Positions 33,456-44,406 are shown, counted from the stretch's first letter. The stretch is DNA of 64,000 nt from Plantago ovata (GCA_028274465.1 CM051455.1:75502489-75566488); one strand, 5' to 3'. Translations and numbers: made by a program. Notes: generated by a model from the letters alone, not told the origin.

Positions 33456-34490
33456 TTGAAGAGTTCATCTGCAAGTTTTATTCTGGCTACTTTTGTGCCG
33501 TCTAGTAGAGCACAACGTCGTTTTGGGGAGAGGGAGCGGCGTCAATTTGAGGGCATTTCTAGTGCCATTGCACGTTGGAGAGACCCTGGCGACCGTTTGG
33601 GATTGGTGAGGGACCGTTTATCTGCTGTTTATTCACCTCCTCGGGGGTTTTCAGAGCCTATTGAATCTGAGGAGGCTAATTTATCCCAGTGTATGCGCAA
33701 GCTGGGTGACGGGAACTTTACGGCTGCCATTAAGGTCCTCACCTCTTCTGGGGTTGCCCCTGACACCTTGGCTGAGTTGGAATCTAAGCACCCATTCGCC
33801 CCACCTCCGGTTGTACCTCCTTCTTTGCTTGAGGAGGATGCTTTGTCAGTACAGAAGGATCTTGTGTTGAATAGAATTCGGAGCTTCCCAAAAGGTACCT
33901 CCTGTGGTCGTGATGGTCTTAGAGCCCAACATTTGTTGGATGCTTTAGGGGGTGCTGCTACTGCTGTTTCTGATGGCCTGTTAGCGTCTATCACTGGGGT
34001 CGTTAATCTATTCCTTTCGGGTAAGTGTCCGAGCCTGCTTGGGGAGTTTGTTGCCAGTGCCCCTTTGAATCCTCTCGTTAAGCCTGGAGGGGGTGTTCGA
34101 CCCATTGCCGTGGGTACTGTTTGGCGGAGGCTGGTTTCTAAGGTGGCCTCTTCTTCTGTTGGGAACTTGGTGACCTCGTACTTACAAGATTTTCAGTTTG
34201 GGGTTGGGGTCTCGGGTGGGTGTGAGGTGGTCCTTCATTCTGTCAACAGGTTTGTGGAGCCTCGAGGAGACGAGGTTGGGCTCTCTATGCTTTTGGTGGA
34301 TTTTACGAATGCATTTAACTTAGTTGACAGAAGTGCCATACTTCGGGAGACTCGGTTGAGGTGTCCGTCCATTTCACCTTGGGTTGGGCTCTCTATGCCT
34401 TTGGTGGATTTTACGAATGCATCAAATATATCTATAATATGGTTTAATGTCTATCCTAATAACTTATCATTTGTATCTCAATTTTCTTAG
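33456..34490 (+). pseudogene. Reverse-transcriptase-like fragment, truncated
   Basis: The frame encodes about 344 residues with RIRSFPKGTSCGRDGLRAQH, SAPLNPLVKPGGGVRPIAVG, FQFGVGVSGGCEVVLHSVNR and LSMLLVDFTNAFNLVDRS. These are the early reverse transcriptase motifs of a LINE-like family that is widespread in plants, often as stand-alone fragments. The later motifs, including the YxDD box, are missing. The end is chimeric: a 40-bp segment around GGGCTCTCTATGCTTTTGG (34276-34315) is duplicated at 34383-34422, and the frame then runs into unrelated AT-rich sequence. Probably a dead remnant. Confidence 0.7.
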
Positions 34491-34729
34491 AAGATCTACG
34501 ATTGCATTCATACACTGTTTTGAATTTACTCCTAATAAATGTATGTTGAATATTTTTGAAAAATAAATATGATAATAATATAAAGTATAAATAAAAAAAA
34601 ATCAGTGGAATTTAATTGGGGACTAATTAATTAAAAGAGGGAAAGTTCCCGCCTAGTTGCTAAAAAAAAAAAAAAGTTCCCGCCTATACTAAAATTTTAT
34701 TCCCAAATTCCCCAAGTTCCCCAGCCCTA
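34491..34729. other. AT-rich spacer with a doubled short motif
   Basis: AGTTCCCGCCTA occurs at about 34645 and again at about 34675, around a poly(A) run. No gene is recognised. Confidence 0.4.
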
Positions 34730-35011
34730 GATCTAAAACAAAACACTTTAGATCTAAATCACAACACTCATCCATTCATCCCCTTTCTCTCATACTCAGA
34801 TCCCTCATCTCTTCTCACCGTCCACCACCACTCTCACCGAATTCTCACCCATCACGAATCACGACCACAACCACTTCCACCACTTCACCGACTGTGTCGT
34901 ACAACTCCAATACACCGCTGCCATCTTCCCACGCCGTCATCGCCTACTCACCGCCAGCCGCTTTCCTCATCTTCAAACTCTCACATGTTCACACAATCAA
35001 GGTATGGTTCC
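34730..35011 (+). other. CT-rich leader of a host-derived transcript
   Basis: Strongly pyrimidine-rich, unlike the sequence around it, and similar in texture to plant 5' untranslated leaders. It ends at CAATCAAG/GTATGG, a possible donor. It may belong to the NDUFA5-like fragment that follows. Confidence 0.35.
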
Positions 35012-35139
35012 GAATGCGACAACTAGGTATGATCGAAGTTGTGCCAGGAGGAGGATTGGGAGTCTATTGAGCAACGACTAGGTTGTGAACATGTTTATGG
35101 GTTGATTGGGGAGGCTCAAGCTCACCAGTCACATGGTTG
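35012..35139 (+). pseudogene. NDUFA5-like exon fragment (mitochondrial complex I)
   Basis: One frame reads LCQEEDWESIEQRLGCEHVY, followed by GLIGEAQAHQ. This matches the conserved KVCQEEEDWE-IE-RLGCGQVEELIEEA segment of the plant NDUFA5 (B13) accessory subunit of respiratory complex I. Just upstream, TTRYDR in the next frame fits the preceding residues, so one frameshift lies near 35054. The exon ends at a TTG/GTATGT donor. No further exon is visible downstream, so this is a non-functional fragment carried in unit G. Confidence 0.6.
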
Positions 35140-35491
35140 GTATGTATGTTCAATTAATCCTTGTTTAATTCTGGTAGTTACTTTTTTTTCAACTAAATTT
35201 CTGAGATTTTTATAGTTAGTATATGTTTCAATATGGTGAATCTGGAGAAATTTCTTGGTGTTGTTAGAGTTGTAAATTTAAGGTGGATGGGTTTAAGTGT
35301 TTCGATAAGTTTACATCGGTTTGAATAAATCCTTTTGTTGCTAATATGAATTTACATGATGTTAAATAGCTTTAAATTACTAAATGGTGAAGCTGGAAAT
35401 TTAGTTCATGTGTCAGGAATTGTAAATTTAAAGTGTGTATAGGTTCAATGTGTTTGATACTCAATTTTTAGTTGATTCGAGTATTTGCTTC
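35140..35491. other. Intron-like sequence with imperfect internal repeats
   Basis: AT-rich. A segment with ATGGTGAATCTGGAGAAATTT near 35233 recurs in altered form near 35383 (ATGGTGAAGCTGGAAATTTAG) and 36080 (AAGGTGAATTTGAGAAATTT). This looks like the intron into which the nsLTP2 copy was inserted. Confidence 0.4.
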
Positions 35492-35504
35492 ATTGGCTAG
35501 GATT

Positions 35505-36042
35505 TCCTTTTTTTGAACATCCAAGAACAGGCTGAATACTCAGTAAAGAGTAACTAATTAATTATACAACAACATATAACTCACTTATGTTATGCCACAA
35601 CTGGATATATATAGTTAATAACTTATAGCAAGCTAGTAAAAGCTGGATAATAGGATTTGAATTTTGAAGTAGAAAGATATATATAGTAACTCATTTTAGC
35701 ATCTTGGGTAAGGTGTACCACAAGACTTGGCAACATTCTTGGCACCAGGAGACTTCATGAACTTTTGTAGGTTTTGATTTTTCATGTACTGGCACAGGCA
35801 TGGCCTCTGTTCCTTTATCTTTACACAGCAAGCAGCGCTTGGTTTGCTGGAGGACATTATTGTGGTGGCGCAAGGGCTGAGCTGCAGCGGGTTGCAAGTC
35901 ACTGCAGCATTTGTTACCGCAACTTCACTGAGGATCAGTGCCACAACAAAGGCAAGTACACACAGTGCTACTTTGTTGTTGATCTTCATCATGTTTCTCT
36001 GCTTTGTTTCCTCAAGTTTTGTTTGTATGTATTTTAGACTTG
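35505..36042 (-). mobile_element. Retrocopy of an nsLTP2 transcript with 13-bp target duplication
   Basis: ATTGGCTAGGATT is present at 35492-35504 and at 36043-36055, directly outside this 538-bp segment. In gene direction (minus) the segment begins with a 50-base leader before the ATG, contains the whole coding region, a 3' untranslated region of about 190 bases, and then a short A-run (seven T on the plus strand at 35508-35514) next to the duplication. Target duplication plus A-tail plus absence of introns is the pattern of LINE-mediated retroposition. nsLTP2 genes are normally intronless, so the lack of introns alone would not prove this. Confidence 0.7.
35696..35992 (-). CDS. Non-specific lipid-transfer protein, type 2
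   Basis: A complete 98-residue protein. MMKINNKVALCVLAFVVALI forms the core of a secretion signal, probably cleaved after VTNA. The mature part of about 69 residues carries the eight-cysteine pattern of type-2 LTPs: VTC, LSPC, ACC, CLC, SC and a final RC. The CLCQY and SPGAKNVAKSCGTPYPRC segments are typical. Such proteins are secreted, bind lipids in an internal cavity held by four disulfides, and take part in cuticle or suberin formation and defence. Length and all key residues are normal, so it could be functional if transcribed. It lies in a retrocopy within unit G, so its promoter would have to come from the host site. Confidence 0.93.
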   Translation of the reverse strand: MMKINNKVALCVLAFVVALILSEVAVTNAAVTCNPLQLSPCATTIMSSSKPSAACCVKIKEQRPCLCQYMKNQNLQKFMKSPGAKNVAKSCGTPYPRC

Positions 36043-36055
36043 ATTGGCTAGGATT

Positions 36056-37064
36056 ATTAGAGTAAGCATAGGTTTCAGAAAGGTGAATTTGAGAAATTTA
36101 TGGTGTTAGACAGACAAATTGAAAATTAACAAAAAGTAAAGCAATTCCTCATACTTAGCTAAACTACCCATTAATTAGTACTGAATAAAAATTATCAATG
36201 CAACCACCTAGTTGAAAGAAAAGGTAATAGTTGAGCTAAAATTACAACAAAGAGATAAAAGTAACCGCACTTGATAAGTTTATGCCATGTTCATTTCTTT
36301 ATTCTTTATTCATCTACATGTTTGTTTGGTAGTTGAGAATAGTACATTGTGAACTTGTTACCTACATGTGTTGCTCGAGTTGTAATTTGCATGTTAATGA
36401 GATTAGATAATCCCCCTCTAGTAGCTGCTGAAGATGAGAGGTATGCTAATACTAGTTTATATCAAACTGGAAGTACTTGTGGAACACAATGTAACAAAAT
36501 ACTAGAAATAAGATGATTTTGTGGAGTTGAGTGGTGGTTTAGGAGTGTCAGTGCTTTGGTTGTGAAGCCTTTTGGGTCCTTGAAATGGTAGATTGTATGT
36601 ATGTTTCTAGGGTGCTAATATGTGTTGGCAGGAAACTTGTTTCCTTATGTTCATGCATGAGGTGTACTTATCGATTCAATATGATCTATACTTAAATTGT
36701 ACTTGATTCTATTCAAGCCTATTTATTGATTTTGGCAAGTGTGCCTCTCAGGAAATTCAGCTAACATGTGTGTAAATGTGTTCTTTTGCAGGTAAATAAC
36801 GCATCGGAAACAATTTCTTGCAATGATGCATACAATATAAAAGCCCTGTTGCCTATGACCTCCATATATAGATTTTTCATTGTTATATCAATTTTGGGAG
36901 ATACAACACTGGCTTCCTGCCTTACACTATTTAACAAGCTCATATGACTATATTAGAAATTTTGTATTCAGTGTTGCAATCATGAGTGTAAAAGGTTATT
37001 TCTGACATGTTCTAGTAAAAGAGTGTTTGGTTCAAGTTATTTCTGTGATCAAATGGGGAAATCA
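36056..37064. other. Intron-like or intergenic sequence inside unit G
   Basis: AT-rich and without a long frame. An acceptor-like TTCTTTTGCAG occurs near 36780 but no known exon follows it. Confidence 0.35.
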
Positions 37065-37185
37065 TTAATGATAAAAGTTGTTTCTAATAACAGAATTAAT
37101 TTAAGGATAAAAGTTGTTTCTAATAACAGAATTAATCTAAGGATAAAAGTTGTTTCTGTGAAATCATTTCTAATAACAGAATTGA
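37065..37185. repeat. Tandem repeat, period about 36 bp, about three units
   Basis: The unit GATAAAAGTTGTTTCTAATA plus ACAGAATTAATTTAAG recurs at about 37069, 37105 and 37142, with the last copy interrupted. It gives a repetitive but short frame (INLRIKVVSNNR). Confidence 0.8.
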
Positions 37186-37486
37186 TCGAACTACTTCATT
37201 TGCCAAGAAGAGCTAAAGGCGTCTCTTGTATGAATGATAATAAATTAATAACTGAAGAATCAGGTCGTCTAACGTGTTTCATCACCCTAAACAAACAGAA
37301 AAAGTTGATATGGTACATGTTCCTGGTACATATGCAATAGGTTGTTTGAATATTCTGATAGAATTATTTGATGGGCAGCTCAGGCTGATCGAATAATTGG
37401 AAGAGCACAACTCAGATTCTCAACTGTGCCAGATGCTCGAGGGTTACTTGGCGCCTTGACTGCCGAGGCAGCCTTAAGATCCCAAC

Positions 37487-40400
37487 TCAGTACTCTGTTT
37501 CCAGGATTCCATCAATGAGACCGAAATCCAAAGCCTGCAAAGAAGAAATGTTACATTTTGATATTTGGGAGGCAAGATCTTTGTATTAATCCATGAAAGT
37601 TCCCTCAGTCATCAGACAAGAGAGTAATCACTGCATAGGCAATGGAATCTGAGAGGCTAAAAAACAAAACAACTCCATATATTTGCGATTTGTGGTCAAT
37701 TGATCAGAATTTACAGGGCAAAGAAAATATTCTACATATTTCAGCATTTCAATAGAAACAAGAGCATTTTATTCACTTCTACAACGTGATACAACTATAT
37801 ATAGCCAGCAGTAATAACTAGAGTTAATATTATATTTCTCTGGATATATTGAGTTATTAGTTCCATTCCCAGCAGTCTACAGAACTAAACACATGACCAT
37901 TTATTTTCTCCAATTCATCATGTTTTAACACCCCCTCTTTTCATCGCTGATATCTTGCTTTTTGGTTACTAGACATGGATTCCACTTTTTCAGTATGATT
38001 CTAATTCAGTATGATTCAAATTCTAAAGAGTAGGAAATAGAGGAGAACCTGCATGATCCAAAAAAAAAAAAAAGGAAAGAAAAACATTAAGAGTAAGAAA
38101 CCAAGATCATCACCTCAGCAGGAGACATGTAACGATGTCTATCTGTGAACCTCTGCACTATTTCAAGAGGTTGACCGGTAAATGCAGCATACATTGTGTC
38201 TATTTTCTGCATTAACCAACCATCAGAATGATGTTAGAGAACAGACAATCAATTTCCTAAAATATGAACAGTATATGCCAGCCACAAGAAAAATACAAAC
38301 ATCAATTTATGATTACTATGTACTGCTAGATGACTAATTTCATCAAATTACATAAAAGTGGTCACATAAGTCTGGAATCCACCAGCATGCCCAGTTCAGT
38401 AATGTTTAGAAGGTGAAACTTATAAAACTGATGACACGAGGACACCTTATCGGCAGAAAATACTCACGGTGATAAAAGATATAGTGTACTTAACATAGTC
38501 TGAATTTTTTTTTTTTTTAAATATCCAGATAAAGTTGACAGATCCATGTAGCAATTGTTCAGAAGCTAGTTTTACTGTTGATCATAAGCTGCTAACAATA
38601 GATGAACTCACTTGACGAAGTCGAGCTGCTTCGTCTACTTCGCGTCTCACATTTAACACGTGACCCTAGCAGGAGAAAAAGAAATATTAGGCCCATAACT
38701 TACAAACGCAACCACAAAAATGTAAATTTCAGCCATACATAATTCTTCGATTGTCTAACACAGAAAAGGGGAAACTATCAGCACAATGTGAAAGGTCATT
38801 ATAGCAACTTCCGAGTATTCAGTCTTGTCACAAGGTTTGATAAAACATAACCATGATTCAGATTATTCTCGCTATTCACTCTTATTTTCATCAGTCAATA
38901 GTTGTTTATTTGTCACAATGTATCTAGCAGACCACTACAACATAAATAAACCAGTAGTGTCTGAATTCATTGAAAGGCATGTACATGAACAAGTAGCAGT
39001 TGTCCACCGAGTTCAAATAGCAAATTCAAATCTTCTATTTTCATGACTTAAAATTATGAAATACGCCTTCACCACCAGGTCTACCAACACTATTATATGC
39101 AATCAAAGACATAACACAGAGAAGATTGGTCAAGTTAATACTAAGACTGCAGTTTTAATTTATTATGCATGAGAGCGGTATGTGTGTCACAAATTCTTGA
39201 GATGACAATAGAATGTCCCAGCCATTGGCTGTACCTAGTATCTTATCTACTCCACAAAAACTTAAAATCTTAAAGAGATATATCTTACTCCACAACTAGT
39301 TTGAGGTTGTTGAATCATTATCCGAGAATTTGGCATGGCATAACGCATTCCCTTTTATCCACCAGCAAGAAGGAGCGTGGCATTGCTTGCAACAGTTCCA
39401 AAACATACTGTACCAACTTTTGGCTTTATCTGTGGATTGCAAAGTCCACAATGCATGCATCAATGTAATGGGTGAGAGCAAGAATCGCAGTACGCCAAAG
39501 AAACAGAATTATAAACAAAACATAGCCTTACCCAGGACATGCAGTCATATATTGCTATGGAGTATACGCTCCCACCCGGGCAGTTCAGATACAGCTACAA
39601 AGAGAAAGCAAATGAACATCAAAATTGAATCAAAACAGGAAATAACACTCATTATCTGCACACAGCACAATAAAGCTAGAGCAAATTTTGACATGCCAAA
39701 ATATCTGATTCTTCATCAACTGTTGCCAATGTCACTAGCTGTGACATAACTCTCTCTGCGACCGGTGCACTAATTGGCTGTCCAACGAAGATTATACGGC
39801 TTCTGAACATTGGTGTAGAAAGATCCACGGCTCCTGCTGGTGTCACCACCGCTGGCATAATGGGGGATTCCCCCCTTTGGCTTCTATTACACCATTGCCG
39901 GATGCTGAAGAATTTTCGATAACACTAAAAAAAACTGCAGTTAGTTAATAGCAAGGTACTGACACAACAAGTAGTTACATATCAACTCTTCACAATGTTC
40001 ATAGCCCTTCAGAATCTTAATGTTATAGCCAATATGATACCACGATAAGTGAGTGTTCCCAAATGTTGATAGCTTTTCTGAAGCATAATCACTAAAAATT
40101 CTATTAGCAAAAATTGATTATAGCTTCTGACAAGTTAGAATAATTCTTCCAACTTATAACGTTTACGTGGTTTGGTAAGCCCATTTCAAAACACTTCTAC
40201 CTGACTCTAGTCCAAGTAATCACTTGACAATAATTTGAAGTTTTGGCAAACAGTGACTAAGCATCTAAATGTTGCAAAATTGAATGGTTAACACTAAAAC
40301 AATATATATCAAAGCGGACAAACCTCGGATTAGAGTGAACATCACTTTGGTCAAGCTTTAACCGCAATGGATTATTTGTTCTACTAGAAAAACCTGCAAA

Positions 40401-40556
40401 ACATCACGAAATCAAAACCTAGCAGGCTCACACCATTGCAACGCCTTGGCGCCGGACAATTAAGTTAATTCATCAAAATTGGAAGTGTATACATACCAAT
40501 TAGAGAAGGATTCTTCTTACCGCACAAGTGAATCACTGCGTCAGGGGCAACCGGTG
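37487..40556 (-). pseudogene. CLPP6: ClpP6-like pseudogene with introns retained
   Basis: Exons in gene order, with splice sites read by eye: about 40556-40497, 40393-40324, 39924-39697, 39594-39532, 39429-39289, 38665-38612, 38206-38114, 37534-37487. They spell the plastid ClpP6 protease subunit: FSSRTNNPLRLK, MPAVVTPAGAVDLST, SRIIFVGQPISAPVAERVMS, LYLNCPGGSVYS, IKPKVGTVCFG, GHVLNVRREVDEAARLRQ, KIDTMYAAFTGQPLEIVQRF, RYMSPAE and ALDFGLIDGILETEY. Damage: a stop codon at 39355-39357; His of the catalytic MIHQP replaced (MIQQP, 39310-39312); AASQGA changed to VASNAT; a one-base loss just before the MPAVV ATG at 39858; and no clear start codon. The donor after 39697 is GC, not GT. ClpP6 normally works in the stromal Clp protease; this copy cannot. 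Confidence 0.88.
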
Positions 40557-41030
40557 GTCAGTGAGGAGACGCGGTGGTGGTGGTGGTGTGGCAGTGAGGA
40601 GACAGAGCCCCTTCTTGGTTCACTTCTTGCAGACGCAGGCGATGAGAGAAAATGAAAGAAAACGCAGTAGCATAAGCCGATGAAGATGAAAGATGAAACG
40701 CAGTGGACGCCGATGAAGATGAAACGCAGTCTAGGGTTCTTCTGGTATTGGTTAATCTGATGTTTAATTCAAGTGATGATTAATTAAAAAAAAAGATTTG
40801 CCTTGTATAAGAATGTTAATTAATTAATATGAATTTTAAGAAATGTTATAATATATAATTTTAATTTACAATCAAAATATTTTTTCAGAATAAATAAATA
40901 TATATAAAGAGGGGCATTATAGTCAAGTTGTATTTTAGGTGAAATTTTTTATTATTAAATAAATGATTTTAAATAGATTGTACTGAAAAATAGCTTTGAA
41001 CCAAAAACAAAGGTTCAGATTAAATCAACC
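40557..41030. other. Degraded 5' end of the ClpP6 copy, then AT-rich flank
   Basis: 40557-40740 contains CATCTTCATCGGC-type repeats (minus strand) that look like a decayed leader of the ClpP6 copy. From 40745 to 41030 the sequence is AT-rich without genes, like the 120 bp inside the left end of unit G. Confidence 0.4.
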
Positions 41031-41098
41031 GCCACGTGGCAGATATCTAACGGAGACCTGTTCTCAGGTCGGTACGAACGCGACCTGAGAATAGAAAG
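41031..41098 (-). repeat. Right terminal inverted repeat of unit G
   Basis: Reverse complement of the left repeat at 59 of 68 positions. The outer edge is GAATAGAAAG at 41089-41098. Element E resumes at 41099. Confidence 0.85.
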
Positions 41099-44000
41099 CC
41101 CCAACTAAGTTTGACAGCTTAGTACTTGTATCTAACTCAAATTTATTTCAGGATGAACAAATGGAGGATGCTACTCAAGCTCCTCAAGGAATGGAAATTG
41201 TACAACATGAGCTTGTTGAATCTCAGCAGGTAATTCATGTTTCAGCTTTGAACTCTAAAGCAATTATCCAAACCAATCCTGATCTAAATATCGTTCTTTT
41301 TCAGGCTCAAAAGGAGACCACTGAAGTGGTGCTCATCACTGAAGATCAACAAGTAAGTTCTGAGGAACTGTACTCGAACTTCAAAAGAACAACTTTGTCA
41401 AGAGTTGCTAAGTCCGTCAACAACTGGCAAAGATACAGGCGAATGTATTTCTCTGATCTCCATCTTCATCTATCTAATGAGAAAAAAGATCTTCTCTACT
41501 AAAGCTCGAGACATTCGTTCACACTATACTTCCTGAAGAAATGTCATATTCTCAGCAAATGAGCTCAAATCTGATTGCTCAAATCAGAGAGAATATGAAG
41601 GCAAAATTCATGAGTGCCTCTCCAGCTGAACAAGCTGTGATGCTCAAGGGTTCATTTGTACCCGTGGTGGCTGATCCCCACAAAATAAATGAGGAAGAGG
41701 AAGTCACGAGTGTTGCTTTGTACAAGCATCTCGAGCTAGTAATTCTGACTGATGATGATGAAGAGGAAGGAGATGAAAATATTCCAACTGATACCAGTGA
41801 TGATGAAGAGAAAGATTCAAAGGACATGAAAGACGATGATGATGACAATCAAGGTCCAAGTCCTGATGCTGGTGGCTTAAAATTGACAGTTGCTGAAAAT
41901 GATCAACAAGACAATCAGCAAGCTGAACAACCACAACCTCAACATGAATCTCAACCTGCTCCTGCTGCTGCTGAAAATCAAGCACCTATACAAGGTGCTG
42001 ATACTGAAGAAGAATATGCCAGAAAACGGGCTGCCTTGAAACATGGCAAGAGCCAAATTTCTGATGCCAAGGTCACTGATGCAAACCTTGATGATGATGA
42101 TGAATTGGATGAAGATTACCAACGCGCTCTACAGAACAGTCTATTGATCCATGCAAGGCATACGCAGGATCTAGAAATTGGTGAATCTTTAGGAGTAAGA
42201 CCAAAGGAAGTCCCCTCCCTTCCATTTACTACTGACGAAACTCCAGTAATTGAGTCTCAAACGTTGCTCTCAGCAACTACTCAATAAAAACTAACTACTG
42301 GCGAAACTCCAGTCATTGAGTCTCAAACGTGGCCCTCAACAACTACTCAATTAAAACTAACTACTGGTGAAACTCCAGTTGTTGAGTCTGAAGTGTTACC
42401 ATCAGCAACCACTCAACCAAAAGGAAATGAAGCTGCTGACTTAGGTTCCAAGGTTGCTGACCTTGATGAATCTGAGGATGACGATGACTTATCAGCAAAT
42501 GAGGATGAACAATCCAAAAGAGACCCCAAAGTGGTTCAAATTCCTCCTCCTGATTACATAAATGATATAGATGATGGTCTAAGAGGAGAATTGCTGATGA
42601 AGGATGATCAGTTTGCTTCAGAACTGAAAGTTCATTCCTTGACCCCAAACCTAGTGCCGTTCTCACGAGTTGAGGAGTTTACTCCTAGAATTTTGGCACT
42701 GAAGAAAGTCCATGATGCCTGCAAAGCGGAAGATGAGGCATTGCTTGCTGAGAGCCCGCTTGACATTGGGAAAATATTGGCTACAGTGCTGAGACGCACT
42801 ACTACTCTTACAATAGCTCAGAAAGACATCAGTCTTTATCACAAAAGCTATGAAGAAGATGTAAGTCAAGCACTCATGCTCGCAAAGACCACTCTAGTGA
42901 AGGCTCAGACTTTCATGGATGATAAGGCCGCAACAGAGAAAAGACATGAAGAGAACATGGTGAGTATTCAAAAGAGTTGTCAAAAATGACTTCTGATCAG
43001 CAACAAATCATCATGAAGTATAACAACTTAAGTACTCTTGCTGAAAATTGCAATGAGTTCTATTCTCTGCACATCACTCCGATGTTGCAATCCATGTCTA
43101 CGGGGGAAAAGAGAAGTACCAGAAATAGAACCCAAACCCCTCCTACTGTTGATGAGCCATTGCCCATAGAACCGTTTGATGAAAAAGAGCAAAGTTCTAA
43201 AAGGCAAGCAGAATCTGAGTTAAATTCAGCAAGTACCAAAAAGAGAAAAACTGCTGCTGAAACTCAAGATTTTTGCCTTACTGAAAGTCATCAAAATCTG
43301 AATGAAGATGATGAAGATGATGACAATTAGACAATAGCTCAAGCCATAAGATCTAGACCATTAACAACCTTAACTCCGTCTGGCCATTCAAAGCATTTCT
43401 CGTCTGACTCTTCAGCAAGAGATCAAGACAATGCTAAGTCAAGAAGAAGAAGGCAAAGACAGGAAGAAAAGAGGCTGGCTAGCATTGCTATTGGCTCCAG
43501 CATCGAGTATTCAAAGACCAGCAATGATGAAACCACTCAGAATATGATCAGAAACATTCATGGTTGCTGGATCTTAAAGCTGGAAGGCTTGCTGGTGAAT
43601 GAGTTCTTTCCTACAGCCATATTGAACCAAATGTTCACATGGATTGAACTCAAGGTACAAAGAAAACAAAGGGAAGAATCCCTCCCAAGAAATATTGCTA
43701 GGAGATGGTTGAATCTTGAGGTATCAGTAAGAAGAACTGCCATTGGTAAGACTTATAGACAAGAACCAGATTTGATAAAACCACCTGGCATTGCTTATTA
43801 CTCTGACCCAGTAACCAAGAAAACAAAGAAGAGACTTGGATTGATTCCTTATGAGTATTTCTATCTCACTGCTAAGGATCAAGAAGAAGATCTTCTCTGG
43901 CTAAGAAAGATTCATCCTAAAAGCATTTCAGATATACAGCTTCTCCATGCCAGCAATTGGGGCATGCATTTGTGGGTAACTCACTACATGGAAATGAATG

Positions 44001-44158
44001 GTGAAAAGCATCGTCATACTGCCTGCAAAAATGCAAGAATGCTTCAACTACAAGTCCGTAGGCTTCTTGAGAACTACGAAAAGGACTGTGTTGAATTTAC
44101 TGTACTTGTTGAGAAGAGTGTAAGAGAGATTTTGAGAAAATCTTCTGGAAGAGCTTAA
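41099..44158 (+). pseudogene. Extra gene of E (right part), env-position ORF
   Basis: The region resumes in an intron-like spacer ending TTTATTTCAG/GATGAA at about 41153. Frames then encode helix-rich blocks (VAKSVNNWQRYRRMYFSDLH), a very acidic part (DTSDDEEKDSKDMKDDDDDN), a central helical block, and a C-terminal basic domain (MIRNIHGCWILKLEGLLVNE... LLENYEKDCVEFTVLVEK) ending at 44158. No function is recognised. About three or four breaks are present. Confidence 0.55.
42229..42420 (+). repeat. Tandem repeat in E extra gene, period about 63 bp, three units
   Basis: Units begin CTACTGRCGAAACTCCAGT, then TTGAGTCTCAAACG and CAACTACTCAA. Copies start near 42229, 42294 and 42360. The third is the most diverged. 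Confidence 0.85.
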
Positions 44159-44406
44159 CTCTCTGTAATAGTTTTTGTTAAAGTTTTGTTTGTTGATGTT
44201 GTTTAGTTATCTCTGCTACTTCTTGTAAACTTCTGAAAGATAACTATCAGCAATGAAGCTTTTGACTCTTATTGGTTTTTGATTATGCAATTTACTTATG
44301 CTTACTGTTTAATTACTCAAGTATGCTTGCATTAATCAACTGATTTATTCAACATCAGAAACCTCTAAAAGGGTAACAATTAATTTAGCCATGGATTGCT
44401 AACATC

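Larger units (their letters stand above)
23774..41098. mobile_element. Unit G: 17.3-kb TIR-bounded insert carrying host gene pieces
   Basis: Both ends carry a 68-bp inverted repeat starting CTTTCTATTCTCAGGTCG. I count 59 of 68 matches. Element E continues on both sides in the same orientation, so this is one inserted unit. Inside are a LINE with its own target duplication, a CACTA right end, a tRNA-like pseudogene, TAA arrays, a reverse-transcriptase-like piece, an NDUFA5 fragment, an nsLTP2 gene and a ClpP6 pseudogene. Short inverted ends plus captured host exons resemble Pack-MULE elements. I see no direct duplication at the edges and no transposase of its own, so the superfamily is unproven. 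Confidence 0.65.

Noticed and set aside
35774-36065. Plus-strand frames over the nsLTP2 gene
   Set aside because: They are shadows of the eight-cysteine protein on the minus strand, which is complete.
23774-41098. Helitron as the explanation for the gene-carrying unit
   Set aside because: The ends are long inverted repeats; no TC start, CTRR end or terminal hairpin was found.
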